DNA of 64,000 nucleotides from Gambelia wislizenii (GCA_030847615.1 JAUMIR010000003.1:33044501-33108500); one strand, 5' to 3'; shown: positions 1 through 11,402, counted from the stretch's first letter. The notes: generated from the letters alone by a model not told the origin. Numbers and translations are program-made.

Positions 1-506
1 ACCATTCTGCAGTCAGCATTATAGCAATACATGTCAGTGACAGGGTCCCCCCTCAAAAAAATAATAACTCAGGAAAACTTTTTGTGCTTGTTTCTAGAGT
101 TACAATAGAGAGATGATGGTTGCAGCTGCAGAGACAAGATCTTTATTGTCACCAGCCAAACAACAGTGTGCTCATATACGGTACTTCCATTTTCAGAGGC
201 TGTCAACATGAAATAACCTCCTCTTCTGAGTTCAAGATACAATCAAGCCATTTGTTAGCAAGCCCTTAAATTCTGACAGTACTTCAGTACTGACCTGGTT
301 AATGATAAGGAGTTTTATAAAGAGGACATTCTTTTCATGCCTGAATAGTATGCTTCAAAGAACAGTAGGAATAGCCTATATCCTTGAGGCCCTGTCCAAG
401 CTGGCCATTGCAAAGAGCACTTGGATATAAACCATAAACCAGATGCTGATGTAGAAATTAACTAGAAATTGAAGTGATGCTGTTAGTTAACTTGCCTGTT
501 CAGACT
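1..506. other. unassigned non-coding DNA
   Basis: No repeat family, RNA gene or coding signal is recognised here. Composition is mixed and moderately AT-rich, with no long open frame. Confidence 0.5.
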
Positions 507-690
507 AGAATCACAGAATCTTAGAGTTAGAAGGGGTCCCAAAGGCCATCAAATCCAGACCTCACTCAAGGCAGGCATTCCAGCTAAAATATCCTCAGCA
601 GGTACTGTAGCTATCCAGCCTCTTTTTGAAGAATCCGTGTAGTTTGAATGCCTGCTTTAATAAGAAACCTCTGGGGAAACTCCTTAGTCC
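507..690 (-). mobile_element. CR1 LINE 3' end, degraded
   Basis: Read on the minus strand this is the terminal part of a CR1 LINE. The plus-strand text opens with AGAATCACAGAATC, the reverse of the CR1 terminal octamer repeat. It continues with a diverged version of the segment seen at 34708-34895 and 56716-56880. Only the non-coding 3' end and a trace of the last ORF2 codons remain. The copy has many substitutions and small indels, so it is older than the copy at 56.7 kb. Confidence 0.75.
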
Positions 691-894
691 TTTGGCTCTG
701 TCTCCTACAAAGAGGAAATATAAAAGTGATTTCCAATCTTCTCTTCAACAGTTTTTAAACCAAAACAAACTATAGGATCCATCAATACCTCTTTCATACA
801 ATAATTCCTCACCTCCTTTCTATAAGATACAATTATTGATAATCTAAATCAAATCTTATCCCCTTATGTGTATTCCCTAGAGAATGTACATTGT

Positions 895-937
<43 letters not shown>

Positions 938-2300
938 TAACATTGCATATATATATATATATATGCAATGTTAAACATTAATAATATCATCATGTATTTC
1001 TAATTATGTTCCTCCTCCCTAACTTAGATTTAAATAAAGCTATAATACCTTGCCTCTTAAGTAGAACTACTTTTATTAAACTAACCAATTTAACTCTTCT
1101 CACTTTCCAACTTAAAGTCAACCTGTTATAACATCAGCTGTATCTCCCAATCATCCACAGAGAAAAAAGTTACATTCCTTCTTCCTTTATTATTGCAAAC
1201 AATTATCAAGTCAATACTTATCAATTTACCACAGACGTCTAACTCCTTTTAAATTATTTTTTCTATATATCCAAGTCATCAAACCCCATATAAATCAACC
1301 TTAATAACTTTTTTTAAAAAATAATCTCCTTTGTAGCCTGTTCTTTTCCCTTAAATCTTGGATCTTTACCCTTGAACCAACATCAGATACCAAGCCCCAA
1401 TATTAATATCTCAAATCCAGAAAAGCCAATTCATACTTCTTTACTCTTCATATTTAAATTTCACCTTGGATTTCTTGCCAAATCTTTGCAAATGCTCAAA
1501 TTGGGCATCGAACTTCAAATTGCATAAAACCTGGGGGAGGGGAGACAATCTTCCATACAAAAATATTCCTGTTGGAAAATTCCCCCCAAACATCCTACCC
1601 ACATAAGCACCGTCTCCATGTTCTATGGTGCTCTTCCAGTCTATGTTGTTTCCAATATCCACACACCCCTCGTTGACTGTTCCAGGATAACCTCCAGGAC
1701 TCCAAAATCTTCCCAGTCTGGGCACAAACCTCTGTCTGCAAATGTCTCTTCAATCTCTTCTGACTTCAAGCTGACTCCTCTGTCTCGCTCTTCCGTACCA
1801 GGTCCTGTGGCTTCCTCCAGTTCTCTTGCTTCATCTTCATCTTCCTGTTTCTCACCCTTGCCACATCCCTGCAATTTCGTCTAGCAGAAGTTTTATTTTT
1901 AACATTCTTCTATTCAACAAGATATTAGCATACAAAAAGTTGACACATCTGTCTCTTCAATGTCTCCTCCAAGATGTAGAGATAACACAGCCCAGCACTT
2001 AGCCTCTATTGTTATTCCAGTTGGTTTCAGTGAGCTATCTTTCCCAGCCAAAACAAATCCACTTTCTCAAAACAAGCCAGACTCTTTCTTTAAATCATTT
2101 TTAATTGCAAAGTGCTACAAAAAATACCTGATCTTCCAACTTTAAAAAATTACTTCCATTGTTTCACATTACTACATCCTTTATCACTTAAGAAATTTCA
2201 TTTTGTTCTTTCTTCACACAGTGTATTGGACTTTCTGGTTTGACTCTACAATTTTAAAACTTTTTAAAGATAGTACTCAAGATCTCACATTAATATGAAA
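691..2300 (-). other. AT-rich block, possible decayed LINE on the minus strand
   Basis: The block is rich in T and C on the plus strand and in purines on the minus strand. Two overlapping minus-strand frames, 1641-1874 and 1441-1725, are acidic or charged. The first begins with a Glu/Asp-rich stretch. This resembles the spacer or ORF1 region of an L1-type LINE, but no diagnostic reverse transcriptase motif is visible. It also holds the AT palindrome at 933-978. The LINE assignment is a guess from composition and strand asymmetry. Confidence 0.3.
901..978. repeat. (TA)n microsatellite running into a perfect 46-bp palindrome
   Basis: An alternating TA tract runs from about 901 to 934. From 933 to 978 the sequence is perfectly self-complementary: arms ATGTTTAACATTGC (933-946) and GCAATGTTAAACAT (965-978) flank an 18-bp alternating AT core. 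It could extrude as a cruciform or be the centre of a foldback element. Confidence 0.9.
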
Positions 2301-2764
2301 GGTAGGGAACTCAAATGCATTGACAAAACCCCTAATTTGAAGATTTCTTTTTATTCAATAAATCCAATTACAGTTAAAAAGATAGAAAAAGAGAGTGCAG
2401 CTTGCCAGGTTGATGTCCAATGAAAGCTTGTGTGCAGCATGGTGAGCTTATGTAATTTGTCCCATGGTCCCCCCCCCAGTTTACTTATGATCAACTGTCA
2501 GTCCCACCCACCCACCCCAAGCTTGGTGGGGTTCTTGGATCCTTTGTGGGCTATCTCCTTGATCTCCCTTATCTGGGGAGATAAATCACCAATTAATCGG
2601 AACTTGCCTCCAAACTGGTGATTATGCTGCTGCCACTCTCTCTTTCATGGAGCCCCATGAAAGAGATATCAGTCAGCCTTTTCTGCCCCTGAAAGTCCTG
2701 CTAGCTTAGCTTTCCTAGTCAGCTTTTTCTTGGACAGTTGTAATATACAATATATTGTAATGCA
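2301..2764. other. unassigned non-coding DNA with a short C-run
   Basis: Nothing was recognised as a gene or repeat. A run of nine C lies near 2470. The only short open frame (2430-2621) has no recognisable features. Confidence 0.4.
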
Positions 2765-3131
2765 ACATCTGCCCGTTTTGAATAGAAGTTGGTGGGTACA
2801 TTGAAGACACTGTTGTGTCAGAACACTAACTCTAAGCTTTACACCTGTTTTTCATGGAATTCCAAAAGATACATAATATACTGTATCCAAAATCTCCCTT
2901 GAAGACTTGTAATGTCAGAGTAAAAATGGTGGGCATGTTGAAAACACAATTTATATTTCAACACCTCCGCAATCCCTGCTGCCTTTTATTCAAGGGATAG
3001 TGGTGGTGTTAAAAGGCTAAACTAGGGTTCTCTTGCCTTGGTGCCCCCAGATTAGCCTCCCTCTAAGGGTAACCCTGAGTAGCCTCCCTCAAGAATGCCC
3101 CCTAGAGGACAAAATTGCTGCCACCACTCAC
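2765..3131 (-). mobile_element. 5' internal remnant of an LTR retroelement
   Basis: This lies directly after the 3' edge of the minus-strand LTR at 3132-3827. Five bases inside the LTR edge the minus strand reads TGGTGGCAGC, in the usual position of a tRNA primer-binding site. It resembles, imperfectly, the initiator-Met type used by many Ty3/gypsy elements. No gag or pol reading frame is preserved. The far boundary near 2765 is approximate, because the second LTR is not seen. Confidence 0.4.
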
Positions 3132-3827
3132 TGTAGTGTTTATAACCAGCCCAGTGAGAGACTGAATACCCAGGGGGACTACCCGCCACTGTGAACCAAC
3201 CAATTCTTCCCTCCTATCCCCAGAGAGACAGAGAATTGTAGTGAAACCAAGAGGTGTAGACATGTGCAGCATCAGCATATAGAAAGATTAAGAAGACTAT
3301 TTATTCAAGCAAGTTCAAGTTATATCAGTCCCCCATGAGGCAGGCTCGTCCATGCCCCAGGCACGCTTTAAAGTTACAGAAATAGCAAGGTATTACAGAC
3401 AAAGCATTCAGTTATTCTAAGTTACATTCAGTTACCAAATTTAGCTACATCTAACCAAAGTGGGAGAAATTAACATAATTCCCTAACACGATCCTAAACA
3501 GCCCTAAAAGTTCTACTCACTACTTTGTAGTCTGTTGGCTTTCAGATGGTAACAGGGAAATTTGTGAGCTAAGCCAGGCAGCCTGCTCCAACAGCCATTG
3601 TCCAGCCTTTGGCTCTCACATGCTGGAATATCAAGAGCCTTCTTTTGTCTTTGTTCAAAGCTGCATGGTCTGACTCTGCAATGGCCTCACACAAAGGCAG
3701 TTATACCTTATTTGGGATTCCCAATTCAAGAGTTGTGATTGGCCATTTCTGGTCTGGTAATGTGATGTCATTGATGATGCCCTCTCATTAGCTTCTATGG
3801 AGGTGGTGTTTTAGACCATCCCTTACA
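3132..3827 (-). mobile_element. LTR (about 696 bp) of a retroelement
   Basis: On the minus strand the segment starts TGTAAGGG and ends CACTACA, so it has the TG...CA ends and a TGTA/TACA terminal inverted repeat. A poly(A) signal AATAAA lies about two thirds of the way along, inside TTGAATAAATAG, after a TATA-like stretch. A candidate primer-binding site follows 5 bp beyond the end. No partner LTR is seen in the window, so this is a truncated insertion. It could be an endogenous retrovirus or a Ty3/gypsy element. No coding capacity remains. Confidence 0.55.
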
Positions 3828-3944
3828 GTTAACCCTTTCCTTATCTGATGCCATGTTGGCAAGACAATACTGATTGCAAATAAAGGGAAATGTAGTTCTC
3901 TGGCAGAATGATGGGAGTTGCAATCAACCTCGAGGCAACATGAA

Positions 3945-4728
3945 GTTGGTCCAATGCTAACAAAATGAATTTCAACAGGGAGAAATGTAGGATTCTACAC
4001 TTTGGCAGTAAAAATGAAATGCACAGATATAGGATGGGTGACACATGGCTTGAGGGCAGTACATGCAAAAAGAATCTAGGACCACAAGCTGAACATGAGT
4101 CAGCAGTGTGATGCAGTGGCTAAAAAAGCCAATGTGATTCTAGGCTGCATTAATAGGCATATAGTATCTAGATCAAGGGAAGTAATAGCGCCACTGTATT
4201 CTGCTTTGGTCAGACATCACCTGGAATACTGTGTCCAGTTCTGGGCACCACAATTCCAGGAAGGATATTGAGAAGCTGGAACATGTCCAGAGGAGGGCAA
4301 CCAGGATGGTGGGTGTTCTGGAAGCCATGTCCTATGAGGAGCAGCTTAGGTAACTGGGCATGTTTAGTCTGAAGAAGAGAAGGTTGAGAAGTGACATGAT
4401 AGCCTTGTTTAAGTATTTGAAGGGGTGTCATACTGAAGATGGAGCAAGCTTGTTTTCTGCTGCTCCAGAGACTAGGACACAGAGCAATGGGTTCAAACTA
4501 CAGGAAAAGAGATTCCACCTAAACATTAGGAAGAACTTCCTGACAGTAAGAGCTGTTTGGAAGTGGAAAACACTGCCTCGAAGTGTGGTGGAGTCTTCTT
4601 TGGAGATTTTTAAACAGAGGCTGGATAGCCATCTGTCAGAAATGATTTGATTGTGTATTTCTGCATGGCAGGGGGTTGGACTGGATGGCCCTTGTGGTCT
4701 CTTCCAGCTCTATGATTCTATGTTTCTG
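3945..4728 (+). mobile_element. CR1 LINE, ORF2 C-terminus and 3' end
   Basis: The plus strand encodes the familiar CR1 reverse-transcriptase C-terminus in broken frames. Around 4200 it reads like [13 protein letters not shown]. The frame at 4360-4650 gives [20 protein letters not shown] and then a FLTVRAVWKW-like stretch. Stop codons and frameshifts, for example near 4352, make it a pseudogene. It ends in CTATGATTCTATG at about 4721. The protein context is the thumb and C-terminal region downstream of the catalytic domain. Compare the better copy at 52353-53206. Confidence 0.92.
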
Positions 4729-5252
4729 TGATGGGAACTCCATCATGACAGGTGACAAGGAATGTTTTGTATTATATAATGATATAAAATCTTAATTTAA
4801 TTTTGTAATACTCCGAGGGCCACAGAGCAGTGTATATAATTCTCTCATTCTCCCTTCCTGTCATGTTATCCTGTTAAGAGAAACTCTGTGAGATAAGTTA
4901 GGTTCAGAAAGAATGATTGACCCAAGGTCTTCTACTCTGCTTCATATTTGGTGGAGATTTGAACAAACTCAACCTAACACATACCTCTGGTTATGATCAA
5001 AAGTCTTTCTGGTTGACTTTCCCCCTCTAGCAGTTTGTGTGGATCAGGTGAATATGGTGCTATTCACTTTCTGTTGTTGAAGAGCCATACTGGATCGGAT
5101 CAAAGGCATATCTACTGTAGCATTCTGTTCACAGGGAATGTGGTTACTCAGGTTCCCATGGCAAGCCCACTCTATAAATTACTGAAGATTTGGCTAGCTT
5201 GTAGTTTAGCTGTGTTTCTGGGTTCTACTTTGATAGCAGATCCTAATGGGAA
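4729..5252. other. AT-rich DNA with old SINE-like fragments
   Basis: At 4860-4990 there is a fragment containing TGACCCAAGGTCTTC, the motif seen in MIR-like or other tRNA-SINE tails (compare TTGCCCAAGGTCAA in the SINE at 21970-22195). At 5080-5180 there is another degraded interspersed-repeat fragment. Neither can be assigned firmly. Confidence 0.35.
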
Positions 5253-5375
5253 GGAACTGTAGCCGAGTATTTCTCATGCAAAAGATCCCATGTTTAAACC
5301 CTGGCATCTTCAGCTTAAAGGGTCAAGTAGAAGCTGAGGAGAATAATCCCAGTATGAGACCCTGGTGACCGAGAA
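5253..5375 (+). mobile_element. tRNA-derived SINE, family A
   Basis: This has a tRNA-like head starting GGAACTGTAGCCGAG. A diverged B box (GTTTAAACCC, expected GTTCAATCCC) lies at 5290-5300, followed by TGGCATCTTCAG. The same head is at 47053-47179. It is an old, degraded copy with no visible target duplication. Confidence 0.65.
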
Positions 5376-5394
5376 GAATATACTGGGATAAAAC

Positions 5395-5520
5395 AATGCA
5401 TGGTGTCCCTCCAGATGTTGTTAGATTACAAATGCCATTAGGCCTACTTAGCATAGCCAGTGGTGGGGGATTATGGAAGTTGCAATCCAATAACATCTGG
5501 AGGGCAGGGCCACATATTCT
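5395..5520. mobile_element. hAT-like foldback MITE
   Basis: The left arm CCCTCCAGATGTTGTTAGAT and the right arm ATCCAATAACATCTGGAGGG form a near-perfect terminal inverted pair. The centre has complementary halves around AAATGCCAT and ATGGAAGTTGCAATCC. Degraded relatives occur at 11640, 13470, 22318, 25322 and 62890. The hAT assignment rests on the known family with these ends. No 8-bp duplication could be fixed here. Confidence 0.7.
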
Positions 5521-5524
5521 GCAT

Positions 5525-6635
5525 CCTTGGGAGAGAAGGTGAAGGGTCTTGTCATCTATAAGACAGCTGTCTATGTTAGTAATTACAGTATACACAGTTG
5601 GGGTCATCTTCATATATTTACTGGCAGTGGAAATATGATAAGGTAAGTCATTATTGCATATCCCACATGTTTGTTTTGAATCTTTCCTTTCTCTGGAGGC
5701 TAGTTGCATTTCTGGCTCCTTTAAAAATGTAATCTTGGCATTTTGGGCAGCTCTACCAGCAGCTTGGGAATTCTGTCCAAATGAACTCTTCAGCATGTGG
5801 AAGCGCATCTTAAATTGTTGGCTAATATTCTGAGCAGATTCTGATACAGTAAAGCCACTTCATTTTTAATTGGATCATCTGGAATTAACAGTCATGGCTA
5901 TACCTCAGTTGCATTTTTATGTTCTTTTGACACACTACTATATTAATTTAATTGCTGGATAACATATTTTCAGTTTTGGCACACAAGCCACTGTTTTTCC
6001 AATCAGATGCTCTCTGTAATTTCAGGTGCCTTAATTTTTCCACAGACAAATTGGACATTTTTTGTGAATTACATGCTCTCTGTTTTGAAAATGTGGTTTG
6101 CTTGTCCCTCTTGCCCAAACACACTTCAATTTTGTAACATTTTAAGCACAAATATCCTATGAAACTCATGTTCCTGAGCCTGTGTTTTAAAATAAAGGCT
6201 GAACTAGATGTTACCAGTAGGAAAACAGTGGTTTTTAATGCAGCTTGATACATTTGGGGCTATGATAAGAGCATTTGGCATTTAATAAAAGTGTTTAAGT
6301 GTCTAGAGTTTTGACTTCCTCCTGCCTAGAGTGTGAGAAAGTAATGTAAAAAATTTGCAAATACTTTTTTAAAAAGTGACAAATCTGTACCCAAAACTAG
6401 CATTTCTGCTCACTCAACTGTGGAATCCAGTGTCAGGAAGGGGTAGCACACAATCTCCTACTGCCATTTCTGAGCACCCCAAAATCTTTTATGGGGGGTT
6501 GAAAGACCCCCAGGTTTTTGACCTCAGGAAAGACTATTGAATACCAAAGTCAGGACTGTCCATGCCATTATATTTCTAATTTCTATGTATATTTCTGAAA
6601 GCTGGACAGTGAAAAAGCTGAGAGGGAGAAAATCA
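5525..6635. other. unassigned non-coding DNA
   Basis: This is unique-looking, moderately AT-rich DNA. The longest frames (5323-5808 minus, 5948-6253 minus) partly overlap the repeat at 5395 or show no conserved motif. No gene is called. Confidence 0.45.
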
Positions 6636-7008
6636 ACTCATCTCAAACTTGTTGCTGGAGGAGAGTTCTGCTGATACCATGGACTGCAAAAAGGACAAAT
6701 GAATGGGTACAAGAGCAAATCATGCCTGAACTGACTCTAGCAGCCAAAATGACTAAACTGAGACAGTTATACTTTGGATGTGAAAAGATATAACTCATTA
6801 GAAAACATTCATGCTTGGTAAGGTAGAAGACAGTAGAAAAAGAGGAAGACAAGACCCCATTACAGGTGAATAGATTTAAATCAAGGAAGCCATAGCCCCA
6901 AGTTTAAAAGACCTGAGCAGGGCTGTTGATAATTGGGTGACCTGAAGATCTATTATTCATGGGGTCACCATAAGTCAAAGTTGACTTGACTGAAGTTAAC
7001 AACAACAA
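6636..7008 (+). mobile_element. RTE/BovB-like LINE 3' end
   Basis: Broken plus-strand frames give an RTE C-terminal signature: a GEFC..HGLQKGQMGTRANHA-like stretch, then MLGKVED.RKRGRQD, then the non-coding end GGGGTCACCATAAGTCAAAG followed by AACAACAACAAAG. Relatives are at 11200, 21545, 34935 (minus) and 57003. The 3' tail is the one also worn by the SINE-C family and by the 5S-SINE at 51.4 kb. It is a pseudogene with frameshifts and stops. Confidence 0.8.
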
Positions 7009-7117
7009 AGGTAGGGGGGCGGGGGAGCCAGACTCCTAACATATGTTGGGCAAGTATCATGTTGGGTTTAGACCCAAAAGATTTAAGTAGGCATTCAAAG
7101 AGATAACTATGTCAAAC

Positions 7118-7258
7118 TGTTTTAGCATAAAAACACAGAAAGAAATCTACTAGTACCTTTGAGACTAACTGGGAAGAAGAAAGATTTTGTGAACATAGTC
7201 AAGAAATTTCTTCCCAGTGAGTTTCAAAGCTGTTACTGGATTCTATTATGTCTTTTTA
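7118..7258. mobile_element. foldback MITE, AGACTAAC family
   Basis: The motif TTTGAGACTAACTGGGAAGA and, about 50 bp later, its degraded complement TTCTTCCCAGTGAGTTTCAA form an inverted pair. It is the same family as 62165-62385, where the arms are much better preserved. Confidence 0.7.
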
Positions 7259-7259
7259 A

Positions 7260-7790
7260 TTAGGCATTAGAAGCCTGAAATATAAATGGGACCCCAATTT
7301 GCAAAATGTCTCTTCTTTCACTACCACAGGCAACCAAGGACATGGCTACCTACAAGCCTGTGTTATAAACACATGAGCCTGGTATCACTTAGTGCTAAAG
7401 ACTAGTCCTGCAGTCTCATCCCTGTGTTGGCTTCTGTTGGTCTCTGCTCACATATGTTTTTGATTCCTCTGTCCTTCAGACTTGCTTTTATTATTATTTT
7501 GAGAACCCAGGCATATCTGATGTTTTAGCCATTCTAGGGTGGATGGTTGGGGCTGGGAGCAATTCCATAAATGGGGCTCTCTTTGTGCATGTGTGCAGGC
7601 TCCTCCACTGGCGAACCAGGTTCATCCAGCAGTGAATCAGGCTTGGCAGTGCCAAGAGGAGCTCTTCCTGGTCCCAAAGCTTCCCCCCCCACCAGACCTG
7701 AGGGTAGGGATGGTCTAGGAATCCCCTTTTGCCCCAGCTAACATGACCAATTGCACAGGCTGTAATATCAACATGCCATCTATTTCTTCA
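7260..7790. other. unassigned non-coding DNA
   Basis: No repeat or gene is recognised. A GC-richer patch at 7540-7730 includes a run of eight C. Confidence 0.4.
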
Positions 7791-7791
7791 T

Positions 7792-7862
7792 TCTAGAATC
7801 ATAGAGTTGGAAGGCACCACAAGGGCCATTAAATCAAAGCCCCTGCCATGCAAGAATACAAA
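7792..7862 (-). mobile_element. CR1 LINE 3' terminus fragment
   Basis: This contains AGAATCATAGAGTTGGAAGG and CCCTGCCATGCAAGAATAC, the minus-strand CR1 terminal sequence. It is about 70 bp long, the extreme 5' truncation common for CR1. It abuts the L2 tail microsatellite that starts at 7868. Confidence 0.85.
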
Positions 7863-7866
7863 ACTA

Positions 7867-7867
<1 letters not shown>

Positions 7868-7897
<30 letters not shown>

Positions 7898-8595
7898 TTA
7901 ATTTATACCCCGCCCCTCTGTTAAAACAATCGGGGCGGCTTACAGAAATTAAAATACAATACAGATAAAATCCCCAAACACCCCCCACCCCACCCTCCCC
8001 CATAAAAAAATATTGAACAATTATAAATTAAAACCCACTGATCAAAAAATAACAATTAAAAACAATAAATACAATAAAATACTATAAATGGCCAGCGGAC
8101 TAAAAGAAGCCAGGATCCCCTGAGGCTGGGATCTAATTAGGAAAGGCCTGCCGAAAGAGATCTGTCTTTAGTGCTTTTTTAAAGCTACTCAGGCTTGTTA
8201 TCTGACAGATCTCATTCAGCAGGTCATTCCACAATTTTGGGGCGATTACTGAAAAGGCCCTCTGGGAGGTTGCAGACAGCCTAGATTTTTGTGGCTGAAG
8301 CAAATTCCTCCCAGAGGACTGGAGTGCACGGGGAGGATTGTATGGGAGGAGGCGGTTCCGAAGATAAGTTGGACCCAAGCCATTTAGGGCTTTAAAGGTA
8401 ATAACCAACACCTTATACTGGGCCCGGAAACTGATAGGCAGCCAGTGGAGAGATTTTAACACTGGAGTTATATGGTCTCTCCGAGATGTTCCCGAGACCA
8501 CTCTGGCTGCCATATTTTGTACCAACTGAAGTTTCCGGACCAAGTATGAGGGCAGCCCCATGTAGAGCGCATTGCAGACTGCCAAAGCTGGCCAT
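7868..8595 (-). mobile_element. L2-type LINE: ORF2 C-terminus, 3' UTR and (ATT)n tail
   Basis: On the minus strand, 8585-8133 stays open for 150 codons and encodes the C-terminal part of an L2-clade ORF2 protein. Motifs in order are LQLVQNMAARVVSG, HITPVLKSLHWLPI, FKALNGLGPTYL, RAFSVIAPKLWNDL and a final SLSSFKKALKTDLFRQAF. The reverse-transcriptase catalytic region lies upstream and is missing. After the stop comes a 3' UTR that ends GGCGGGGTATAAAT, then an (ATT)n tail (7868-7896, plus strand AAT units). The open frame shows this is one of the younger LINE copies in the window. Confidence 0.92.
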
Positions 8596-8644
8596 CCTAT
8601 TTAATGACCTTCAAAGGAGAGTGTACCATACCTCAAGGTACACT

Positions 8645-8997
8645 TTATACCACTGTTGAACAGCTCTTGCCATCCAGAGGTTCTTCCTAAAGCTTAGGTG
8701 GAATCTTTTTTCTTGTATTCAATCCATTGGTTCATGTGCTAGTTTCCAAGGCAGCAGTAAACAAGCTAGTTCCTTGTTCTACATGGCATCCCTTACAATA
8801 CTTAAATATGGCTATCATATCACCTTTCAGTCTTATCTATTACAAGCTGAACATACCCAGTTCCATATGCTTTTCCTCATAGGGCTTGATTTCTAGACTC
8901 TGGACATCTTGGTTGCCCTCCTCAGGACATGTTCATCCTTATCACTATCCTACTTGAACAGAAAACAGTAATCCAGGTGAGATCTGACCTAAGTAGA
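8645..8997 (-). mobile_element. older CR1 LINE copy
   Basis: The minus strand carries diverged CR1 C-terminal coding sequence. The plus-strand segments GAACAGCTCTTGCCATC, GGTTGCCCTCCTCAGGACATG and AGTAATCCAGGTGAGATCTGACC are complements of the CR1 3' part. There are many substitutions and no open frame. Confidence 0.75.
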
Positions 8998-9000
8998 CTA

Positions 9001-10594
9001 GAGTTACTTCCCTCAGTCTGGACACTATACACTAGTTGATGCAACATAGAATTGCATGAGGCTGAAGTGGCAATCAGTTTCTTTCATGACAGTATGGTAA
9101 TAGAAGAGAGAGACAGTGCAACATCAGCACTCAAATGCTCTAACCACTGGAAGTACTGTACTGGAGCAATTATACCAGTTGCACCATTGATAATCAAGCC
9201 TTAGTACCTTATACTTTACCACAGTCCACATACCATCATGTATGGTAATACTTTTCTTGGGTTCCATCTGTGTTTCTGTTTTCTTCATAGCACTAATGCC
9301 AGGGCAGGACACATTTGGTGATGAGAACTGTTAGATATGAAAGAAATCATTTTTCACCTGCTGATTCTCTGCCTTAAAAGGTCTCCCTGACAGGTTTTAA
9401 AAATTTAAAACTGGTGAAACCAAAAGTGGGTGGAGTCTGGGGGAAATAAGTCCTTAGAGTGTATTTACAAGAAAGAACTGGAAGGCTTGGAAATGGTTTA
9501 AATTTCCTTCCTTTCCACTTGCTGATTTTCTTTCCCCCTCCTGGCTGAACTACCCTGCTTATTGTGTTCTGATTATCATGACAGATATGGAGGTACAACC
9601 ATGAATTTCCTGAGATAACATCTAGTTCCATCCTAACTGTGCCATCAAGCATGTGTTCATCTCATAGTTCACTTTGGATGAGAATAGGGTTTACATTTGC
9701 CTGCTGAATAGTCTCAAATGGTTATTGCTAATCTAAACAAAAATTAACTTACAACAAGTTTTATTTTAAACGTGCGTGATGGATAAAAGCTGGATTCATC
9801 AGCCCAGTTTTGTAGGCCAAAGACAGAAAGAGTGTAGGTTACAGTCGTAAGCACATTTTCTTGGGAGCAAATTGTTGGATATGGTAGGATTTCTGAATAA
9901 ACAAGCATAGGATTACACTGTTATCATCCTTTTTTGGCTGTGAATCCTGGATATGACCTGCTAAGGATAAACTGTGTGTGTATTCAGATGACAGCTGGCA
10001 ACAGGTGGTGGTACCTGATCATTGGCAGCAGGAAGACATTGCTGACAGATGAGATGGGGGAGCTGGCTGAAAGAACAGAGGTGAGACAGACAGATAGACA
10101 GACTAGATGAGACATTAGATTGGATTGTCTGTGACTAGATTGCCTGTCTCTTAACACATTTTACAGAAGCCATCACATGCTGTAAAAAGCAAGTTTAGAT
10201 TGGGACCACAGTGCTAGAACATAAGGTGTAATCCTCCCATCACTCCATTTTCTTCATTTAAATCTTGTTTCTTAAATTTGCTATTTGTGCTGTTGGAGAA
10301 AACTTAACAGACATTTGCAGCTTTTACAGACACATGTAAAGAACTGACAGCAAATAACTAACGACTGTCCTAAATGATAAGTGAATGAATTTCATTTTCT
10401 CTGCTGCTATAGCAGGGTGGTTCGTTGCATTTGATCACCCTTAGTGTCTGGTTGAGCCTCATTTCAAATCTGTGCAGTACAGCTGAATGTCAACCCCTTC
10501 CTTTAAAAAAATGTTTTGTAAAGTCAAATATTTACCTTCAGCAAGAAATATTGGCAGGGGAGGAGAAAAAAACGGTTTATATACTTATGTAGGG
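9001..10594. other. mostly unassigned DNA
   Basis: No gene is recognised. A short repeat remnant of the CCTATGCAT family may lie near 9838-9918 in reverse orientation. A GACAGACAGATAGACAGAC patch lies at 10084-10105. The frame 9374-9652 (minus) is not supported by any motif. Confidence 0.4.
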
Positions 10595-10890
10595 AGACCA
10601 AAATATTTATTTTTATTTATTTATTTATTTATTTATTTATACCCTGCTCTTCAGCCACAAGGCTATCAGAGTGGCTTACAAATTGTTTTAAGCAATAGCT
10701 ATTTACGCATCTACACTGCATTAAACAGTTTCCAGTGTGTGTTAGCTAATTGCCCTCACAAGCTGGATACTCATTTTACCGACCTATGAAAGGATGGAAG
10801 GCTGAGTGAACCTTGGAGCCTGCTGGAATTGAACTTGCAACGTGGTGACTTGCAGTACTGGCATTTAACCACTGCTCCACAGGTCACAAA
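10595..10890 (-). mobile_element. tRNA-derived SINE, family B, near full length
   Basis: Minus-strand SINE. Its tRNA-like head lies at the high coordinates: A box within GAGCAGTGGTTAAATGCC and B box GCAAGTTCAATTCC. It is followed by a body with GTCGGTAAAATGAG and a tail of (AAAT)n, seen as (ATTT)n on the plus strand at 10600-10640. It is flanked by CAAAATAT on both sides (about 10608 and 10887), a plausible target duplication. It is very similar to 44453-44730 and is also related to 30908-31135. Confidence 0.88.
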
Positions 10891-10894
10891 ATAT

Positions 10895-11199
10895 CAAAGT
10901 ACAAGGATGAAGATAAACAAGGAAAATTCTCCTGAAGAATCTTTGCATCATTCCCTGGTGAGAAGCATAAGCAAAGAAGAAAAAGACGTGTTGTAAAAAT
11001 GTGTCTAGTTTCATTAATCTTTTAGATAAATGGAAGTCATGGTGCATCACAGTTCCTGATACTTACGAGGCAGAGTGGCTCATGTGTGGGGCTTTGAATA
11101 CCTCTCAAAACTAGACTTGGGTTGGACGTGATATCTTGGTATGATGCTTAAAAAATCAAACCCAATTTACTTTATGTATAATTAATGATAATTAGAAAA
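10895..11199. other. unassigned non-coding DNA
   Basis: No gene or repeat is recognised in these 300 bases. Confidence 0.4.
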
Positions 11200-11402
11200 G
11201 ACAATAATGCTTGGTAAAGTGGAAGGCAGTAGGAAAACATAAGGACCACACTACAAGTGGATTGATTCAGTCAAGGAATCCATGGCCTTGAGTTTGCAGG
11301 ACCTGACCTGAAGGCAGTAAGTGACATGGGTTCTTGGAGGTCTCTCATTGATAGGGTCACCATAAGTCAAAATCACCTTGATGACAGCAAACAACAACAA
11401 AT
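11200..11402 (+). mobile_element. RTE/BovB-like LINE 3' end
   Basis: This includes AATGCTTGGTAAAGTGGAAG, then GATTCAGTCAAGGAATCCATGG, then GGGTCACCATAAGTCAAAAT and the tail AACAACAACAAA. It is collinear with 6780-7008 but lacks the upstream part. Small deletions distinguish it from that copy. Confidence 0.8.

Noticed and set aside
10630..10870. tRNA genes suggested by A and B boxes here and in the other SINE heads
   Set aside because: The boxes belong to SINE heads; no cloverleaf with acceptor stem and anticodon loop can be formed.
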